Shown here: one piece after another, positions 7,865 through 15,764 of the stretch | Position numbering within the stretch: position 1 is the stretch's first letter | Layout of the letters: the number at the start of each line of letters is the position of its first letter | Assembly (NCBI GenBank): GCA_964401915.1 | Contig: CAYOAI010000016.1 | Location: forward strand, 1-26,575 | Length of the DNA: 26,575 nt | Direction: 5' to 3' | Source of the DNA: CAZGZD01 sp964401915 | Lineage (GTDB): Bacteria > Patescibacteriota > Microgenomatia > UBA1406 > GWC2-37-13 | The notes under the pieces: model-generated | Told to the model about the DNA's origin: nothing | Database searches by the model: none | The model's input: only the letters and a program-made list of their open reading frames with translations | Program-made: the position numbers and the translations under genes

Positions 7865-8407
7865 TCAGACTCGAGTAAGCTGTTGCTGCAAATCCCGTAC
7901 TTCATATGGATTTGGATTAAGAAGTCGCAAATCTTCAAAGGCTTTGTCACGCATCTTCCCTCCCTTATGAGACAAGAGACTGCTTACAGCAAGCGCAACT
8001 GGATCGAGCATATACACCGACTTCCCATCAACTATTCTCTCGATAAAATGCTGAAAAAGTATTTCCTTCGCCGTCACCGAGGGTTCGATTCCCCGCTTGG
8101 TAAACCACTCACCAATACCTTTTACATCAAACCCGTCTGCACCTATAAATGCCTTTGCAATATCAGGACTACTTGAAATAACATCGATATCATCAGGTGT
8201 TCGTCTTTGAGGATGCAATATATGTACTGCGGCACCGCCCTCCAGAAGCCACACCGGCGCCCCTTCTTGCATCTGAGGCGCACGATCTATCATAAAATTA
8301 AGCCTTGCTCGCCAGTCAGCTGTTGGATGCTCTTCTATAAACCGCTCGACATCTGCACTTGGCCTAACAGGTCCATGCAGATCCGGCTGCGGAGGTTCAC
8401 TATCCAT
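7865..8407 (-). CDS. Nucleotidyltransferase-fold protein (MNT/AbiEii-like)
   Basis: In this 180-residue protein LLEGGAAVHIL (G57-G58) followed by RRTPDDIDVI (R68 to D75) is the pattern of minimal nucleotidyltransferases: GG in the first helix turn, then an R-x-T-x-D-x-D strand carrying the catalytic acids D73 and D75. The C-terminal part (LDPVALAVSSLLSHKGGKMRDKAFEDLRLL) matches the helical tail of AbiEii/DUF6036-type proteins. Such proteins act as toxins or antitoxins that add nucleotides to RNA or partner proteins, or have housekeeping roles. No HEPN or AbiEi partner is adjacent, so it appears solitary. A TACAAT box lies 6 nt before the ATG. About 190 bp with no recognisable gene separates its end from the metallopeptidase gene. 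Confidence 0.65.
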   Translation of the reverse strand: MDSEPPQPDLHGPVRPSADVERFIEEHPTADWRARLNFMIDRAPQMQEGAPVWLLEGGAAVHILHPQRRTPDDIDVISSSPDIAKAFIGADGFDVKGIGEWFTKRGIEPSVTAKEILFQHFIERIVDGKSVYMLDPVALAVSSLLSHKGGKMRDKAFEDLRLLNPNPYEVRDLQQQLTRV

Positions 8408-8413
8408 TACCTA

Positions 8414-8419
8414 ATTGTA
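8414..8419 (-). promoter_or_regulatory. -10 element of the nucleotidyltransferase-fold gene
   Basis: TACAAT on the minus strand, 6 nt upstream of the ATG at 8405-8407: a leaderless arrangement. No clear -35 is visible. Confidence 0.45.
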
Positions 8420-8518
8420 ATGACTGAGTGCTTAAAAAGCTAAATCAATTTGTCAACTAATGAAGAAAGTTACCAAAAGGCCCTTATTTTTCCAGACCTA
8501 TATACTCTAATGATCAGC

Positions 8519-9706
8519 CTAAAAAGCAGCTTCTTTTTTGACCCCTGGCTTGAGAATCTGGAAAGAAAGAGCAAAGCATAAAAGTGCAAAGAAAGCGCCT
8601 CCGAGGAATGGATATGACAAGGATATACCAGCAAGCGCCCCGCCCAATATTGGCCCAAGTATCTGCCCAATACTCATATATGAGGCATTAAGTCCCATTA
8701 TCGACCCTTGCGATTTGGCATCCGTCTCAGCAGACAGAATTGTGTTTATAAATGGCTGAGCCATGGCGTTGGGTACTGCCAGAATAATGATTGAGGCTAC
8801 AAACATAAATAAAGAGTGCGTCAAAAACATTATCAAAAATGCTATCGCGACAATAATTAGAATTATCGAAAAAGCCTTTTTAATCCCAAACCATTTTGAC
8901 ATTCGCTGTACTAAAAATACCTGCGTGATAAGCCCCAGACTACCAAATAGCATAAATAGTAGCGCTACGTGATTTGCTGACAGACTAAGAATTTTGACCG
9001 AGTAGGGCTGAAAAGCATAGATGAAAGAGAAAAGCCCAAGGAAGTAAAAGAGGGTGATCAAAAGCGTGATTCCAATATTTGGCTCAAATAGAGCATGATA
9101 CAGCTTTGCAAAATCAAATAATTTGCCTTCTTTCACCTCACCAATATGGCGATTTGTCTCAGGAAGAAAGACAAGTGTGATAATCGCCGCAATTGTAGTC
9201 AGGCATCCTGCGATGATAAAGGGTAGGGCTGGATTAAACCCCACACTAATCGCAGATATGGCTGGTCCAAATACAAATCCAAATCCAAAAGATGCGCCGA
9301 TGATACCAAAGCCGCGTGCCCGATCCTTCAGGCTTGTGGTATCTGAGATCACAGCCGACACGACTGGAATATTGCCAGCCGTAATACCATCAAGTCCACG
9401 GGCTATAAACAAAAATATAGCAGATGGCGCAAATGCCATCATAAAAAATGATGCGGCTGTGCCGAATATCGATATCACCAGAAGCGGTCGCCTACCATAC
9501 TTATCAGACATACGCCCGATAAATGGAGTCGATATGAACTGGCACAGGGAAAAGATCGCAAAAAGCAGTCCATTTTGGAAGTCGCTGAGTCCATATTTTT
9601 GAGAATACGTATAGATCACGGGGATGATAATCCCATATCCCAAAGCATTGACGATCGCAATCAGCGATGCAATTACTAGACTTCGATTATTTTTAAATAT
9701 CTTCAT
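8519..9706 (-). CDS. MFS transporter, DHA1-type drug efflux family
   Basis: From the ATG at 9704-9706 the protein has 395 residues and about twelve hydrophobic helices. The loop between helices 2 and 3 has the MFS motif A, GRMSDKYGRRPLL, and helix 5 carries the motif-C-like GASFGFGFVFGPAIS of antiporters, pointing to proton-coupled efflux of the TetA/Bmr type. GYGIIIPVIYTYSQKYG in helix 1 is also typical. Substrate unknown. A longer start at 9757 would add 17 polar residues (MCPKQDTHKDKFINQKN) and has a GAGAG nearby, so the start is uncertain. The shorter form begins where homologues usually begin. It is transcribed away from the Rossmann gene. Confidence 0.85.
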   Translation of the reverse strand: MKIFKNNRSLVIASLIAIVNALGYGIIIPVIYTYSQKYGLSDFQNGLLFAIFSLCQFISTPFIGRMSDKYGRRPLLVISIFGTAASFFMMAFAPSAIFLFIARGLDGITAGNIPVVSAVISDTTSLKDRARGFGIIGASFGFGFVFGPAISAISVGFNPALPFIIAGCLTTIAAIITLVFLPETNRHIGEVKEGKLFDFAKLYHALFEPNIGITLLITLFYFLGLFSFIYAFQPYSVKILSLSANHVALLFMLFGSLGLITQVFLVQRMSKWFGIKKAFSIILIIVAIAFLIMFLTHSLFMFVASIIILAVPNAMAQPFINTILSAETDAKSQGSIMGLNASYMSIGQILGPILGGALAGISLSYPFLGGAFFALLCFALSFQILKPGVKKEAAF

Positions 9707-9954
9707 GTTTTTTTGATTAATAAACTTATCCTTGTGTGTATCCTGCTTAGGACACATCTACTCTCTTATGCGAGTATCGCCAGTGATGAAAGCGTAGTAA
9801 AAAAATCTTTTAGATGATATGTGCGAAGCATATACTATTGTAGCATCTATCGCTGAAAGCAGCAAGGGGCGAACCCTCTATTTACCCTCCCACTTTAGCA
9901 CTCCTTAATTTATACGCTACTTATATTTTTGAACAGGATTGTGTTTAGATGATG

Positions 9955-9960
9955 TAGAAT
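9955..9960 (+). promoter_or_regulatory. -10 element of the Rossmann-fold gene
   Basis: TAGAAT, 6 nt before the ATG at 9967. TTGAAC at 9929-9934 is too far (20 bp) to be a confident -35. Confidence 0.45.
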
Positions 9961-9966
9961 AGAGGC

Positions 9967-10596
9967 ATGGCAAAGCATGTTGGCGTCTTGGGATCAGGTA
10001 TGGTAGGGCTCGCACTCGCACAAGGATTCAAAAAATATGGCTCCGATGTAGCAATCGGGTCCCATGATGGACATAAGGTAGAGGGCTGGGATGGAAATGT
10101 TGGTACATTTGAAGATGTTGCCGAAAAATCAGATATTCTCGTTCTTGCCGTAAAAGGAACAAAAGCAGAGAATCTCGTACAAAGGCTCGCAGATCAACTT
10201 GCAGGCAAAATAATCATCGATGTTACCAACCCCATAGCTGATCTGCCACCTGAGGGCGGGGTGCTTAAATACTTCACATCACTTGATGAATCTCTTATGG
10301 AGCGGTTGCAAAAGACTGTACCCAAAGCACGTTTTGTAAAGGCCTTCAACTCAATCGGATCTGCATATATGGTAGATCCGGACTTTGGAGATACGCCTTC
10401 AATGTTCATATGTGGAGACGACGCTGGGGCCAAAAAAGAAGTGGCTGAGATTCTCAAACAATTTGGTTTTGAGGCAGAGGATATGGGAGGAGTCCAAGCT
10501 GCGCGCGCTATAGAACCTCTTTGCATGCTATGGTGTATTCCCGGCATAGCGAGTGGCGACTGGAGCCCTCGAGCCTTCAAACTTCTGAAAAAGTAG
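9967..10596 (+). CDS. NAD(P)-binding oxidoreductase, F420-dependent NADP reductase type
   Basis: The 209-residue protein begins with a Rossmann fingerprint, VGVLGSGMVGLALAQGF (G9-x-G11-x-x-G14). ILVLAVKG and IIIDVTNPI follow at the ends of later strands, and RFVKAFNSIGSAYMVDP is the family's substrate-side loop. The overall pattern matches the 'NADP oxidoreductase, coenzyme F420-dependent' family. Most bacterial members outside actinobacteria have no F420 and their reaction is unknown, so a role in F420 metabolism should not be assumed. Downstream the DUF167 gene starts after 17 nt and is probably co-transcribed. Confidence 0.8.
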   Translation: MAKHVGVLGSGMVGLALAQGFKKYGSDVAIGSHDGHKVEGWDGNVGTFEDVAEKSDILVLAVKGTKAENLVQRLADQLAGKIIIDVTNPIADLPPEGGVLKYFTSLDESLMERLQKTVPKARFVKAFNSIGSAYMVDPDFGDTPSMFICGDDAGAKKEVAEILKQFGFEAEDMGGVQAARAIEPLCMLWCIPGIASGDWSPRAFKLLKK

Positions 10597-10613
10597 ACAA
10601 TATCGCACAGACT

Positions 10614-10871
10614 ATGAGAATACTTGTCCGGGCAAAGCCACGTGCAAAAGAGGCCACAGTCCAACTATTGAGTCAATCCCCGCTTGATTTTGGCTCGACT
10701 CAGGGGGATATGCCCATATATCGAGTAGCTGTCAAAGAGCCCCCCACTGGTGGACAGGCCAATGAAGCGATAATACGTGAGCTTGCCAAGTATTTTGAAA
10801 CCTCCACCTCATCTATCCATCTTGTGTCAGGACAAACATCGAGACAGAAGATCTTTGAGATTATTAAATGA
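10614..10871 (+). CDS. DUF167 (UPF0235/YggU-like) protein
   Basis: Starting at ATG 10614 gives 85 residues, the usual size. RILVRAKPRAKEATV and YRVAVKEPPTGGQANEAIIRELAKYF, then HLVSGQTSRQKIFEI, are the conserved strands and helix of this small alpha/beta family: (V/I)xPxxGxAN-like, with TGGQAN here, and a closing GxxSRxK-like element. The biochemical role is not established. An upstream in-frame ATG at 10521 would overlap the preceding gene heavily and adds 31 residues unlike the family. Confidence 0.85.
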   Translation: MRILVRAKPRAKEATVQLLSQSPLDFGSTQGDMPIYRVAVKEPPTGGQANEAIIRELAKYFETSTSSIHLVSGQTSRQKIFEIIK

Positions 10872-10880
10872 TGATAGTGA

Positions 10881-11213
10881 CTACTTTATCAGTCGCCTGA
10901 TCACTTTGTAGTATCCGCCACAGCCATTGTAGAGCCAGTGGGCCACGCGCGATACAGTAGTTGTTGAGACATGCGCCTCATCGGCCACTCGCTGATAAGA
11001 GTACCCCTTAAGAAGTAGCCTCGCCATCTCAAGCCGGTTGGCGAATTCCTCAATCTCAGCATTTGTCATAAGATCCCGCATAAGAGCTGCCATCTCCCCG
11101 CTATCTCGGGCCTCAATAAGCACATCGAGCAAGAACTCTTCTTTTTTATTTCTCGGCTTATAGCTCTCTTGGCTGTTGAAATTTGCGGTTGAGCTTTTTC
11201 TCTGTTTTGCCAT
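10881..11213 (-). CDS. yerC: TrpR/YerC-family repressor, likely histidine-operon regulator
   Basis: From the ATG at 11211-11213 the protein has 110 residues. FLLDVLIEARDSGEMAALMRDLMTNAEIEEFANRLEMARLLLKGYSYQRVADEAHVSTTTVSRV is the TrpR fold. Its DNA-reading helix-turn-helix (SYQRVADEAHVSTTTVSRVAHWL) and the C-terminal NGCGGYYKVI mark the YerC/YecD subfamily. TrpR itself senses tryptophan; YerC-type relatives lie beside or upstream of his genes in many bacteria and are predicted to control them. Here it is divergent from hisG with a shared palindrome, so histidine-dependent repression is the natural inference. The N-terminus is Lys/Ser rich. TATACT lies 6 nt upstream of the ATG, indicating leaderless transcription. 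Confidence 0.88.
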   Translation of the reverse strand: MAKQRKSSTANFNSQESYKPRNKKEEFLLDVLIEARDSGEMAALMRDLMTNAEIEEFANRLEMARLLLKGYSYQRVADEAHVSTTTVSRVAHWLYNGCGGYYKVIRRLIK

Positions 11214-11219
11214 AGAGAT

Positions 11220-11225
11220 AGTATA
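11220..11225 (-). promoter_or_regulatory. -10 element of the yerC-like gene
   Basis: TATACT on the minus strand, 6 nt before the start codon. The shared palindrome begins about 25 bp upstream, around this promoter's -35 region. Confidence 0.5.
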
Positions 11226-11241
11226 CAATACAAAATGAGTA

Positions 11242-11270
11242 TTGACATTAATGTATTAACGTGTTAACAT
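11242..11270 (+). promoter_or_regulatory. Histidine operon promoter
   Basis: TTGACA at 11242-11247, 17 bp, TAACAT at 11265-11270. A second candidate -10 (TATACT at 11277-11282) lies closer to hisG but lacks a good -35. With the first, the leader is about 20 nt; no attenuator or leader peptide is visible. Confidence 0.6.
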
Positions 11271-11273
11271 ATT
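11250..11273. promoter_or_regulatory. 24-bp palindrome, probable TrpR/YerC-type operator of the his operon
   Basis: A dyad centred between 11261 and 11262, with half-sites AATGTATTAAC and GTTAACATATT. Eighteen of 24 positions are symmetric, including TTAAC/GTTAA on each side. It covers the his promoter spacer and -10 and borders the divergent yerC promoter. The E. coli TrpR operator is also built round a GTTAAC core, which fits recognition by the divergent TrpR-like protein. Confidence 0.65.
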
Positions 11274-11297
11274 GGTTATACTATTTTATCTTTATTT

Positions 11298-12176
11298 ATG
11301 AAAAAAATAAACAACGGGAATCTCAAGCTTGCTATCCAAAAAGACGGCCGCCTTGCCACAGAATCTATTAACTTGCTCAAGAAGGCAGGCCTTGAATTTG
11401 AGAGCTACACGAGATCTCTTTTTACAACAGTCAAGAATTTCCCCCTTGAGATTCTATACTTACGTGAGAAAGATATCCCCTACTACATTCAAGAGGGTGC
11501 TGCCGATATTGGCATCGTTGGCGAAAATATCGTACTTGAGCAAAAGCTCAAAGTCACACAACTCAACAAGCTCGGATTCGGCAAATGCAACTTATCAATA
11601 GCCGTACCCAAAGAGTCAAAATTCAAGACACTTGGTGATCTTGATGGACTACGTATTGCCACCTCTTATCCTGAGTCAACCAGGAGTTTTCTGAAAAAAG
11701 CCGGCGTAGATGCCTTGATAGTCCTTATTCGTGGGTCAGTCGAGATCTCACCAGCTCTTGGAATGGCCGACGCCGTATGCGACCTTGTCTCAACTGGTAG
11801 CACGCTTGCCCTAAACGACCTTCGGGTCATCGACACAATTTTTACCTCAGAAGCACTGCTTGTGGGAGCGGCAAAGCCAAGTTTATCAGCCAACAAACAA
11901 CTTCTGCTCGCGAAATTTCTAACCCGAGTCGAAGGCGTACTTTCAGCTCAAAAAAGCAAATATATCATGATGAATGCACCGGCTTCAATACTGCCAAGGA
12001 TCAAGAAACTAATTCCCGGCCTTCTATCCCCCACCATCTCGCCACTTGAGCGAGCGGGGTGGATATCTATCCAGTCTCTTGTTGCCGAAGATGTATTTTG
12101 GGACACAATTGAGGAGCTCAAAAAAATCGGAGCACAGGGAATACTTGTCCTACCAATTGAAAAAATAATTCTATGA
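11298..12176 (+). CDS. hisG: ATP phosphoribosyltransferase, long form
   Basis: First step of histidine synthesis: ATP + PRPP to phosphoribosyl-ATP. The 292 residues make a long HisG. The two periplasmic-binding-protein-like catalytic lobes come first (LKLAIQKDGRLATESINLLKKAG at the start, ADIGIVGENIV near 69-79). The PRPP loop region EISPALGMADAVCDLVSTGSTL follows at 149-170, then a C-terminal ACT-like regulatory domain from about 215. Because this domain is present, no HisZ subunit is needed, and histidine feedback inhibition is expected. No Shine-Dalgarno site precedes the ATG. The TGA stop overlaps the hisD start by 4 nt (ATGA). Confidence 0.97.
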   Translation: MKKINNGNLKLAIQKDGRLATESINLLKKAGLEFESYTRSLFTTVKNFPLEILYLREKDIPYYIQEGAADIGIVGENIVLEQKLKVTQLNKLGFGKCNLSIAVPKESKFKTLGDLDGLRIATSYPESTRSFLKKAGVDALIVLIRGSVEISPALGMADAVCDLVSTGSTLALNDLRVIDTIFTSEALLVGAAKPSLSANKQLLLAKFLTRVEGVLSAQKSKYIMMNAPASILPRIKKLIPGLLSPTISPLERAGWISIQSLVAEDVFWDTIEELKKIGAQGILVLPIEKIIL

Positions 12177-13465
12177 AAATCTATAATCTCAAAGATATCC
12201 CCCAATCGATGCGTGATACTATACTGCGCCGTGCTGGTGCCACAGAAAAGCGGATCGTCCCTGAGGTGCAAAAAATCATTGATGAAGTCATCAAGTCTGG
12301 CGACGCACCTATCATCAAAAAATATGAAAAACGCACAGGTCGGAAAATAGCTACTTTGCGAGTCACACGCTCTGAGATTGATGCATCATACAAAAATATA
12401 GATAAAAAACTTATTCGTGCAATTCGCCAAGCGGCTCGCAATATATCGGCTGTGTGCCGCACGCAGCGCAAATCTTTGGCCAGCCAAGAATCAACAAATG
12501 TACTTGAGGGAGTCGACGTGTGGCGCGAGTGGCGCGCAATTCAAGAAGTGGGGCTATATATTCCAGGCGGACGTGCATATTATCCCTCAACTGTCCTCAT
12601 GACAGCAATCCCAGCCGCACTTGCCGGATGCCGCCGAATCGTGATGGTGACTCCTCCAGATGATAATTTTGAGATTCCCGCAGCTACGCTTGTTGCGGCC
12701 GACATAGCAGGTGTCACTGAGATATACAAAGTCGGTGGAGTCCAGGCAATCGCAGCGCTTGCCTTTGGCACTGAGTCGATCGCGTCTGTGTACAAAATCG
12801 TTGGCCCTGGCAACAGCTTCGTCACAGTAGCCAAGACTCTCGTATACCCGACAGTCGATATCGATATGCCAGCTGGCCCATCGGAAGTCTTCATAATAGC
12901 CGATGAAACTGGGAGTCCTGCATATATTGCCGCGGATCTTTTGGCCGATGCCGAACACGGCCCAGATAGCGCCTCCGTTCTTGTCACGACCTCCAAAGAG
13001 GTTGCAGAGGCAGTAAAAAGAGAGATTGAGCTTCAACTAAATGAACTCACAACAGCCGCGACTATCCGCGCGTCGCTTAGCCAATATGGACTGATTGCTG
13101 TGTGTGAGTCAATGAACGCAGCTATTGAGTTTGCAAATACGTATGCGCCAGAGCACCTTGAGATAATGACCAAAAATCCAGTTAGTGTTGCAAAAAAAAT
13201 AGTAAATGCAGGCTCAGTATTTATCGGCGATTACACTACCAAGTCAGCCGGCGACTACGCCACAGGAGCCAATCATGTACTGCCGACAGCGGGTGCTGCC
13301 CGTGCATTTGGAGCGCTATCGGTCGATAGCTTTGGCCGCCTTGTTGAATTCCAGAGGGCAAATAAAGCAGGTCTTGCGAAAATAAAAGATACAATTGAGA
13401 TTATGGCCACGGCCGAAGGTCTACCCGCCCACGCCAACTCATCAGCAATACGATTTAAAAGTTAA
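12173..13465 (+). CDS. hisD: Histidinol dehydrogenase
   Basis: Catalyses the last two steps, histidinol to histidinal to histidine with NAD+. At 430 residues it is full-length and aligns residue for residue with E. coli HisD at key positions: H262, the catalytic E327-H328 pair (YAPEHLE), D361 and H420 (EGLPAHANS) are present, as is the NAD-site region GPGNSFVTVAK. The zinc ligand that is Gln259 in E. coli is Asp259 here (LLADAEHGPDS instead of LLSQAEH), a conservative change that could still coordinate metal. It is translationally coupled to hisG through ATGA. A repeat element of about 90 bp follows before the next gene. Confidence 0.97.
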   Translation: MKIYNLKDIPQSMRDTILRRAGATEKRIVPEVQKIIDEVIKSGDAPIIKKYEKRTGRKIATLRVTRSEIDASYKNIDKKLIRAIRQAARNISAVCRTQRKSLASQESTNVLEGVDVWREWRAIQEVGLYIPGGRAYYPSTVLMTAIPAALAGCRRIVMVTPPDDNFEIPAATLVAADIAGVTEIYKVGGVQAIAALAFGTESIASVYKIVGPGNSFVTVAKTLVYPTVDIDMPAGPSEVFIIADETGSPAYIAADLLADAEHGPDSASVLVTTSKEVAEAVKREIELQLNELTTAATIRASLSQYGLIAVCESMNAAIEFANTYAPEHLEIMTKNPVSVAKKIVNAGSVFIGDYTTKSAGDYATGANHVLPTAGAARAFGALSVDSFGRLVEFQRANKAGLAKIKDTIEIMATAEGLPAHANSSAIRFKS

Positions 13466-13481
13466 ACTTATGAAAAAATCT

Positions 13482-13573
13482 TTTTGTTACTTTTGCTTCT
13501 CTTTTGCGACCCTTCGACGTTGCTCAGGGCAAGCTTGGGAACCCACTGGAGTCAAAAAGGAGTAAAAGTAAAT
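13482..13573. repeat. MITE/REP-like element with terminal inverted repeats, copy 1
   Basis: The left arm begins TTTTGTTACTTTTGC and the right arm ends GGAGTAAAAGTAAA; read from outside in, both begin TTACTTTT and stay similar for about 24 nt. The interior (from 13510) contains CCCTTCGACGTTGCTCAGGG, a motif common in intergenic repeats of many uncultured bacteria. A 31-codon ORF at 13470-13565 is just the repeat read through. It sits between hisD and the hisC fusion without breaking either gene, and the transcript could fold into a long hairpin. Confidence 0.6.
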
Positions 13574-13606
13574 AATTTAAAAAAATTAATTAATTAAAAA
13601 TACTTT

Positions 13607-15169
13607 ATGAAAAATCTAAGCCTAAAGCGCATCCAAAAAATGAAGCCATACCTTCCCCCACTTAGCGGGCGACGTACTTTTGATGGACTACTGCTGGACT
13701 TCAACGAACGTACGCAGTCTCCTTCAAAAAATGTGCAAAAAGCTCTCGATGCTTTTATAAACACACCTACTCTACAGGTATATCCAGAATATGGACAGCT
13801 TGAGAAAAAGCTTGCGCAGTACGTGGGGGTAAACACTGACCAGATTATGCTTACCGATGGATCCGACCGGGCAATCGATATTATATTCCGTACGTTTACA
13901 GACGCAGGTGACCGCGTCATCATCCCAACCCCAAGCTTCGCTATGTTTTACCAGTCGGCTGAGCTTGTGGGAAATACAATACTTACGCCATCTTATGACA
14001 AAAAAAATATGGCTTTTCCAACAGGTGAGGTACTTAATATGATAGATGAGTCGATAAGACTCATCGTGCTTTGCAATCCAAATAATCCAACAGGAACCAG
14101 TATCCCCATGTCTGATATCGAACAAATAGCCAAAGCAGCCTCCAACTCAATGATTCTTGTAGATGAGGCGTACTTTGAGTTCTCAAAACAGACTGCAGCT
14201 GGTCTTATCAACAAGTATCCCAATATCATAGTGACTCGCACATTCTCCAAAGCATTTGGACTCGCGGCTCTTCGTATCGGGTATATCATCGCAGCGCGCG
14301 AATATGTCGCCGAGCTTGCCAAAGTCCGAGGTCCGTATGATGTGAATATGCTGGCCTACACAGCAGCTGAGGCCGCGCTTGATGATCGCGCGACAATGCA
14401 AAAATACGTAGGTGAGGTGATGAATATATCAAAACCGCAGGTGGAGAAGTTTTTCACTGAAAACAATATTCAATATTACAAATCATCAGCCAATCTCATA
14501 CTCTTTAAGCCAGAAAATCCAGACTTTGTGGAAAAAATATTAAGAGAGAATGGAATCCTCGTCCGTCCGCAGAATAAACCTGGTATTGAAGGAACTATTC
14601 GAGTAACAGTGGGTACCGCGACACAGGCTGAGTACTTTATTAAAGTTTATAAAAATAAAATTCTTAAAAAGTCAGAGCGAAAAGAAGAAAAATACGCTTT
14701 TCTGGATCGCGATGGCACACTTATATTTGAGCCCCAAGATACCTATCAAATTGATAGTATCGAAAAGCTGAAGATCTTGGATGGAGTCACTCGCGGGATG
14801 AAAGAGCTAATCTCTCGGGGCTACACGCTCATCATGATCAGCAATCAAGATGGACTTGGTACTACTTCGTTTCCCACCTCCGACTTTGAAAAGCCGCAAC
14901 AGGCCATGCTTGATATTTTTAAAAGAGAGGACATTGAGTTTGCCGAAATATTTGTGTGCGGCCACCTACCTGAAGATGGCTGCGCGTGTCGCAAGCCCAA
15001 GACAGGACTTGTCGATGAGTTTTTGAAGTCAAATAATATGGATCGCGCTAACTCTTTTGTCTGTGGAGATCGTGCAAGCGACAAGCAGTTTGCCAAAAAT
15101 CTTGGAATACGATTTATCCCAATGAAGACCAATGGCAATTTTTATGAAGCTATTAAAAATTTAAAATAA
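13607..15169 (+). CDS. hisC-hisB(N): Fused histidinol-phosphate aminotransferase and histidinol-phosphatase
   Basis: A 520-residue fusion. Residues 1 to ~350 are a HisC-type fold-I aminotransferase: CNPNNPTG at 156-163, D186 in VDEAYF, PLP lysine K215 in RTFSKAFGL and R223. After a lysine-rich linker (KILKKSERKEEK), residues 361-520 are an HAD phosphatase of the HisB N-terminal type: D367-R-D369-GT nucleophile motif, SNQDG at 412-416, the zinc loop C451-x-H453-x5-C459-x-C461 and CGDRASD at 486-492. The enzyme should convert imidazole-acetol phosphate to histidinol phosphate and then to histidinol. In enterobacteria this phosphatase is fused to the dehydratase instead. No other phosphatase gene is in the operon. 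Confidence 0.93.
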   Translation: MKNLSLKRIQKMKPYLPPLSGRRTFDGLLLDFNERTQSPSKNVQKALDAFINTPTLQVYPEYGQLEKKLAQYVGVNTDQIMLTDGSDRAIDIIFRTFTDAGDRVIIPTPSFAMFYQSAELVGNTILTPSYDKKNMAFPTGEVLNMIDESIRLIVLCNPNNPTGTSIPMSDIEQIAKAASNSMILVDEAYFEFSKQTAAGLINKYPNIIVTRTFSKAFGLAALRIGYIIAAREYVAELAKVRGPYDVNMLAYTAAEAALDDRATMQKYVGEVMNISKPQVEKFFTENNIQYYKSSANLILFKPENPDFVEKILRENGILVRPQNKPGIEGTIRVTVGTATQAEYFIKVYKNKILKKSERKEEKYAFLDRDGTLIFEPQDTYQIDSIEKLKILDGVTRGMKELISRGYTLIMISNQDGLGTTSFPTSDFEKPQQAMLDIFKREDIEFAEIFVCGHLPEDGCACRKPKTGLVDEFLKSNNMDRANSFVCGDRASDKQFAKNLGIRFIPMKTNGNFYEAIKNLK

Positions 15170-15173
15170 TCTC

Positions 15174-15764
15174 ATGAAAAAACGAACAGGCAAGGAGACC
15201 CGAAAGACGACTGAGACAAGTATCAAAATCGATCTAAATCTCGATGGAACGGGAAAATACAAAATCAATACAGGCCTCGGATTCCTCAATCACATGCTGG
15301 AGCTTTTTTCCAAGCACTCCCTCATTGACCTTGAGATAAAAGCTGTGGGCGACTTGCAGGTAGATGAACACCACACGACTGAGGACGTGGGAATAGCCCT
15401 CGGCACAGCTCTTAAAAAAGCATTGGGCGACAAGCGCGGTATCGAGCGATATGGATTCTATGTCCCGATGGACGAGACGCTTGCGCAGGTAGTACTTGAC
15501 CTCGGTGGGCGTGGGTACTTGGTGTGGAACGCTAAGTTCAAGCGCGAGATGGTTGGCGATATGCCGACTGAGCTTTTTGAGCACTTTTTCTACTCAGTAG
15601 CACAGAATCTGGGAGCTAATATCCACATCAATCTCCCGTACGGGACCAATGAGCACCACAAGGCTGAAGCAATATTTAAGGCATTTGCGCGCGCGCTTCG
15701 GGCGGCCATAAGCTACGACCAGCGAGCCAAGGATTTGTTGCCAAGCACGAAAGGACGATTATGA
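15174..15764 (+). CDS. hisB: Imidazoleglycerol-phosphate dehydratase, monofunctional
   Basis: Dehydrates imidazole glycerol phosphate to imidazole acetol phosphate. The 196 residues match the stand-alone dehydratase. The manganese-binding histidine motifs are complete: FLNHMLELFSKHS, DEHHTTEDVGIALG and, near the C-terminus, NEHHKAEAIFKAFARALR. The N-terminal phosphatase half known from E. coli HisB is absent because it is attached to the preceding HisC. The gene starts 4 nt after the fusion gene's stop, without a clear Shine-Dalgarno site, and overlaps hisH by 4 nt. Confidence 0.96.
   Translation: MKKRTGKETRKTTETSIKIDLNLDGTGKYKINTGLGFLNHMLELFSKHSLIDLEIKAVGDLQVDEHHTTEDVGIALGTALKKALGDKRGIERYGFYVPMDETLAQVVLDLGGRGYLVWNAKFKREMVGDMPTELFEHFFYSVAQNLGANIHINLPYGTNEHHKAEAIFKAFARALRAAISYDQRAKDLLPSTKGRL

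Noticed and set aside
10521..10613. Upstream start for the DUF167 protein
   Set aside because: The extension overlaps the preceding Rossmann gene in another frame and is unlike the family.
13470..13565. 31-codon ORF between hisD and the hisC fusion
   Set aside because: It is entirely made of the inverted-repeat element and has no protein-like character.
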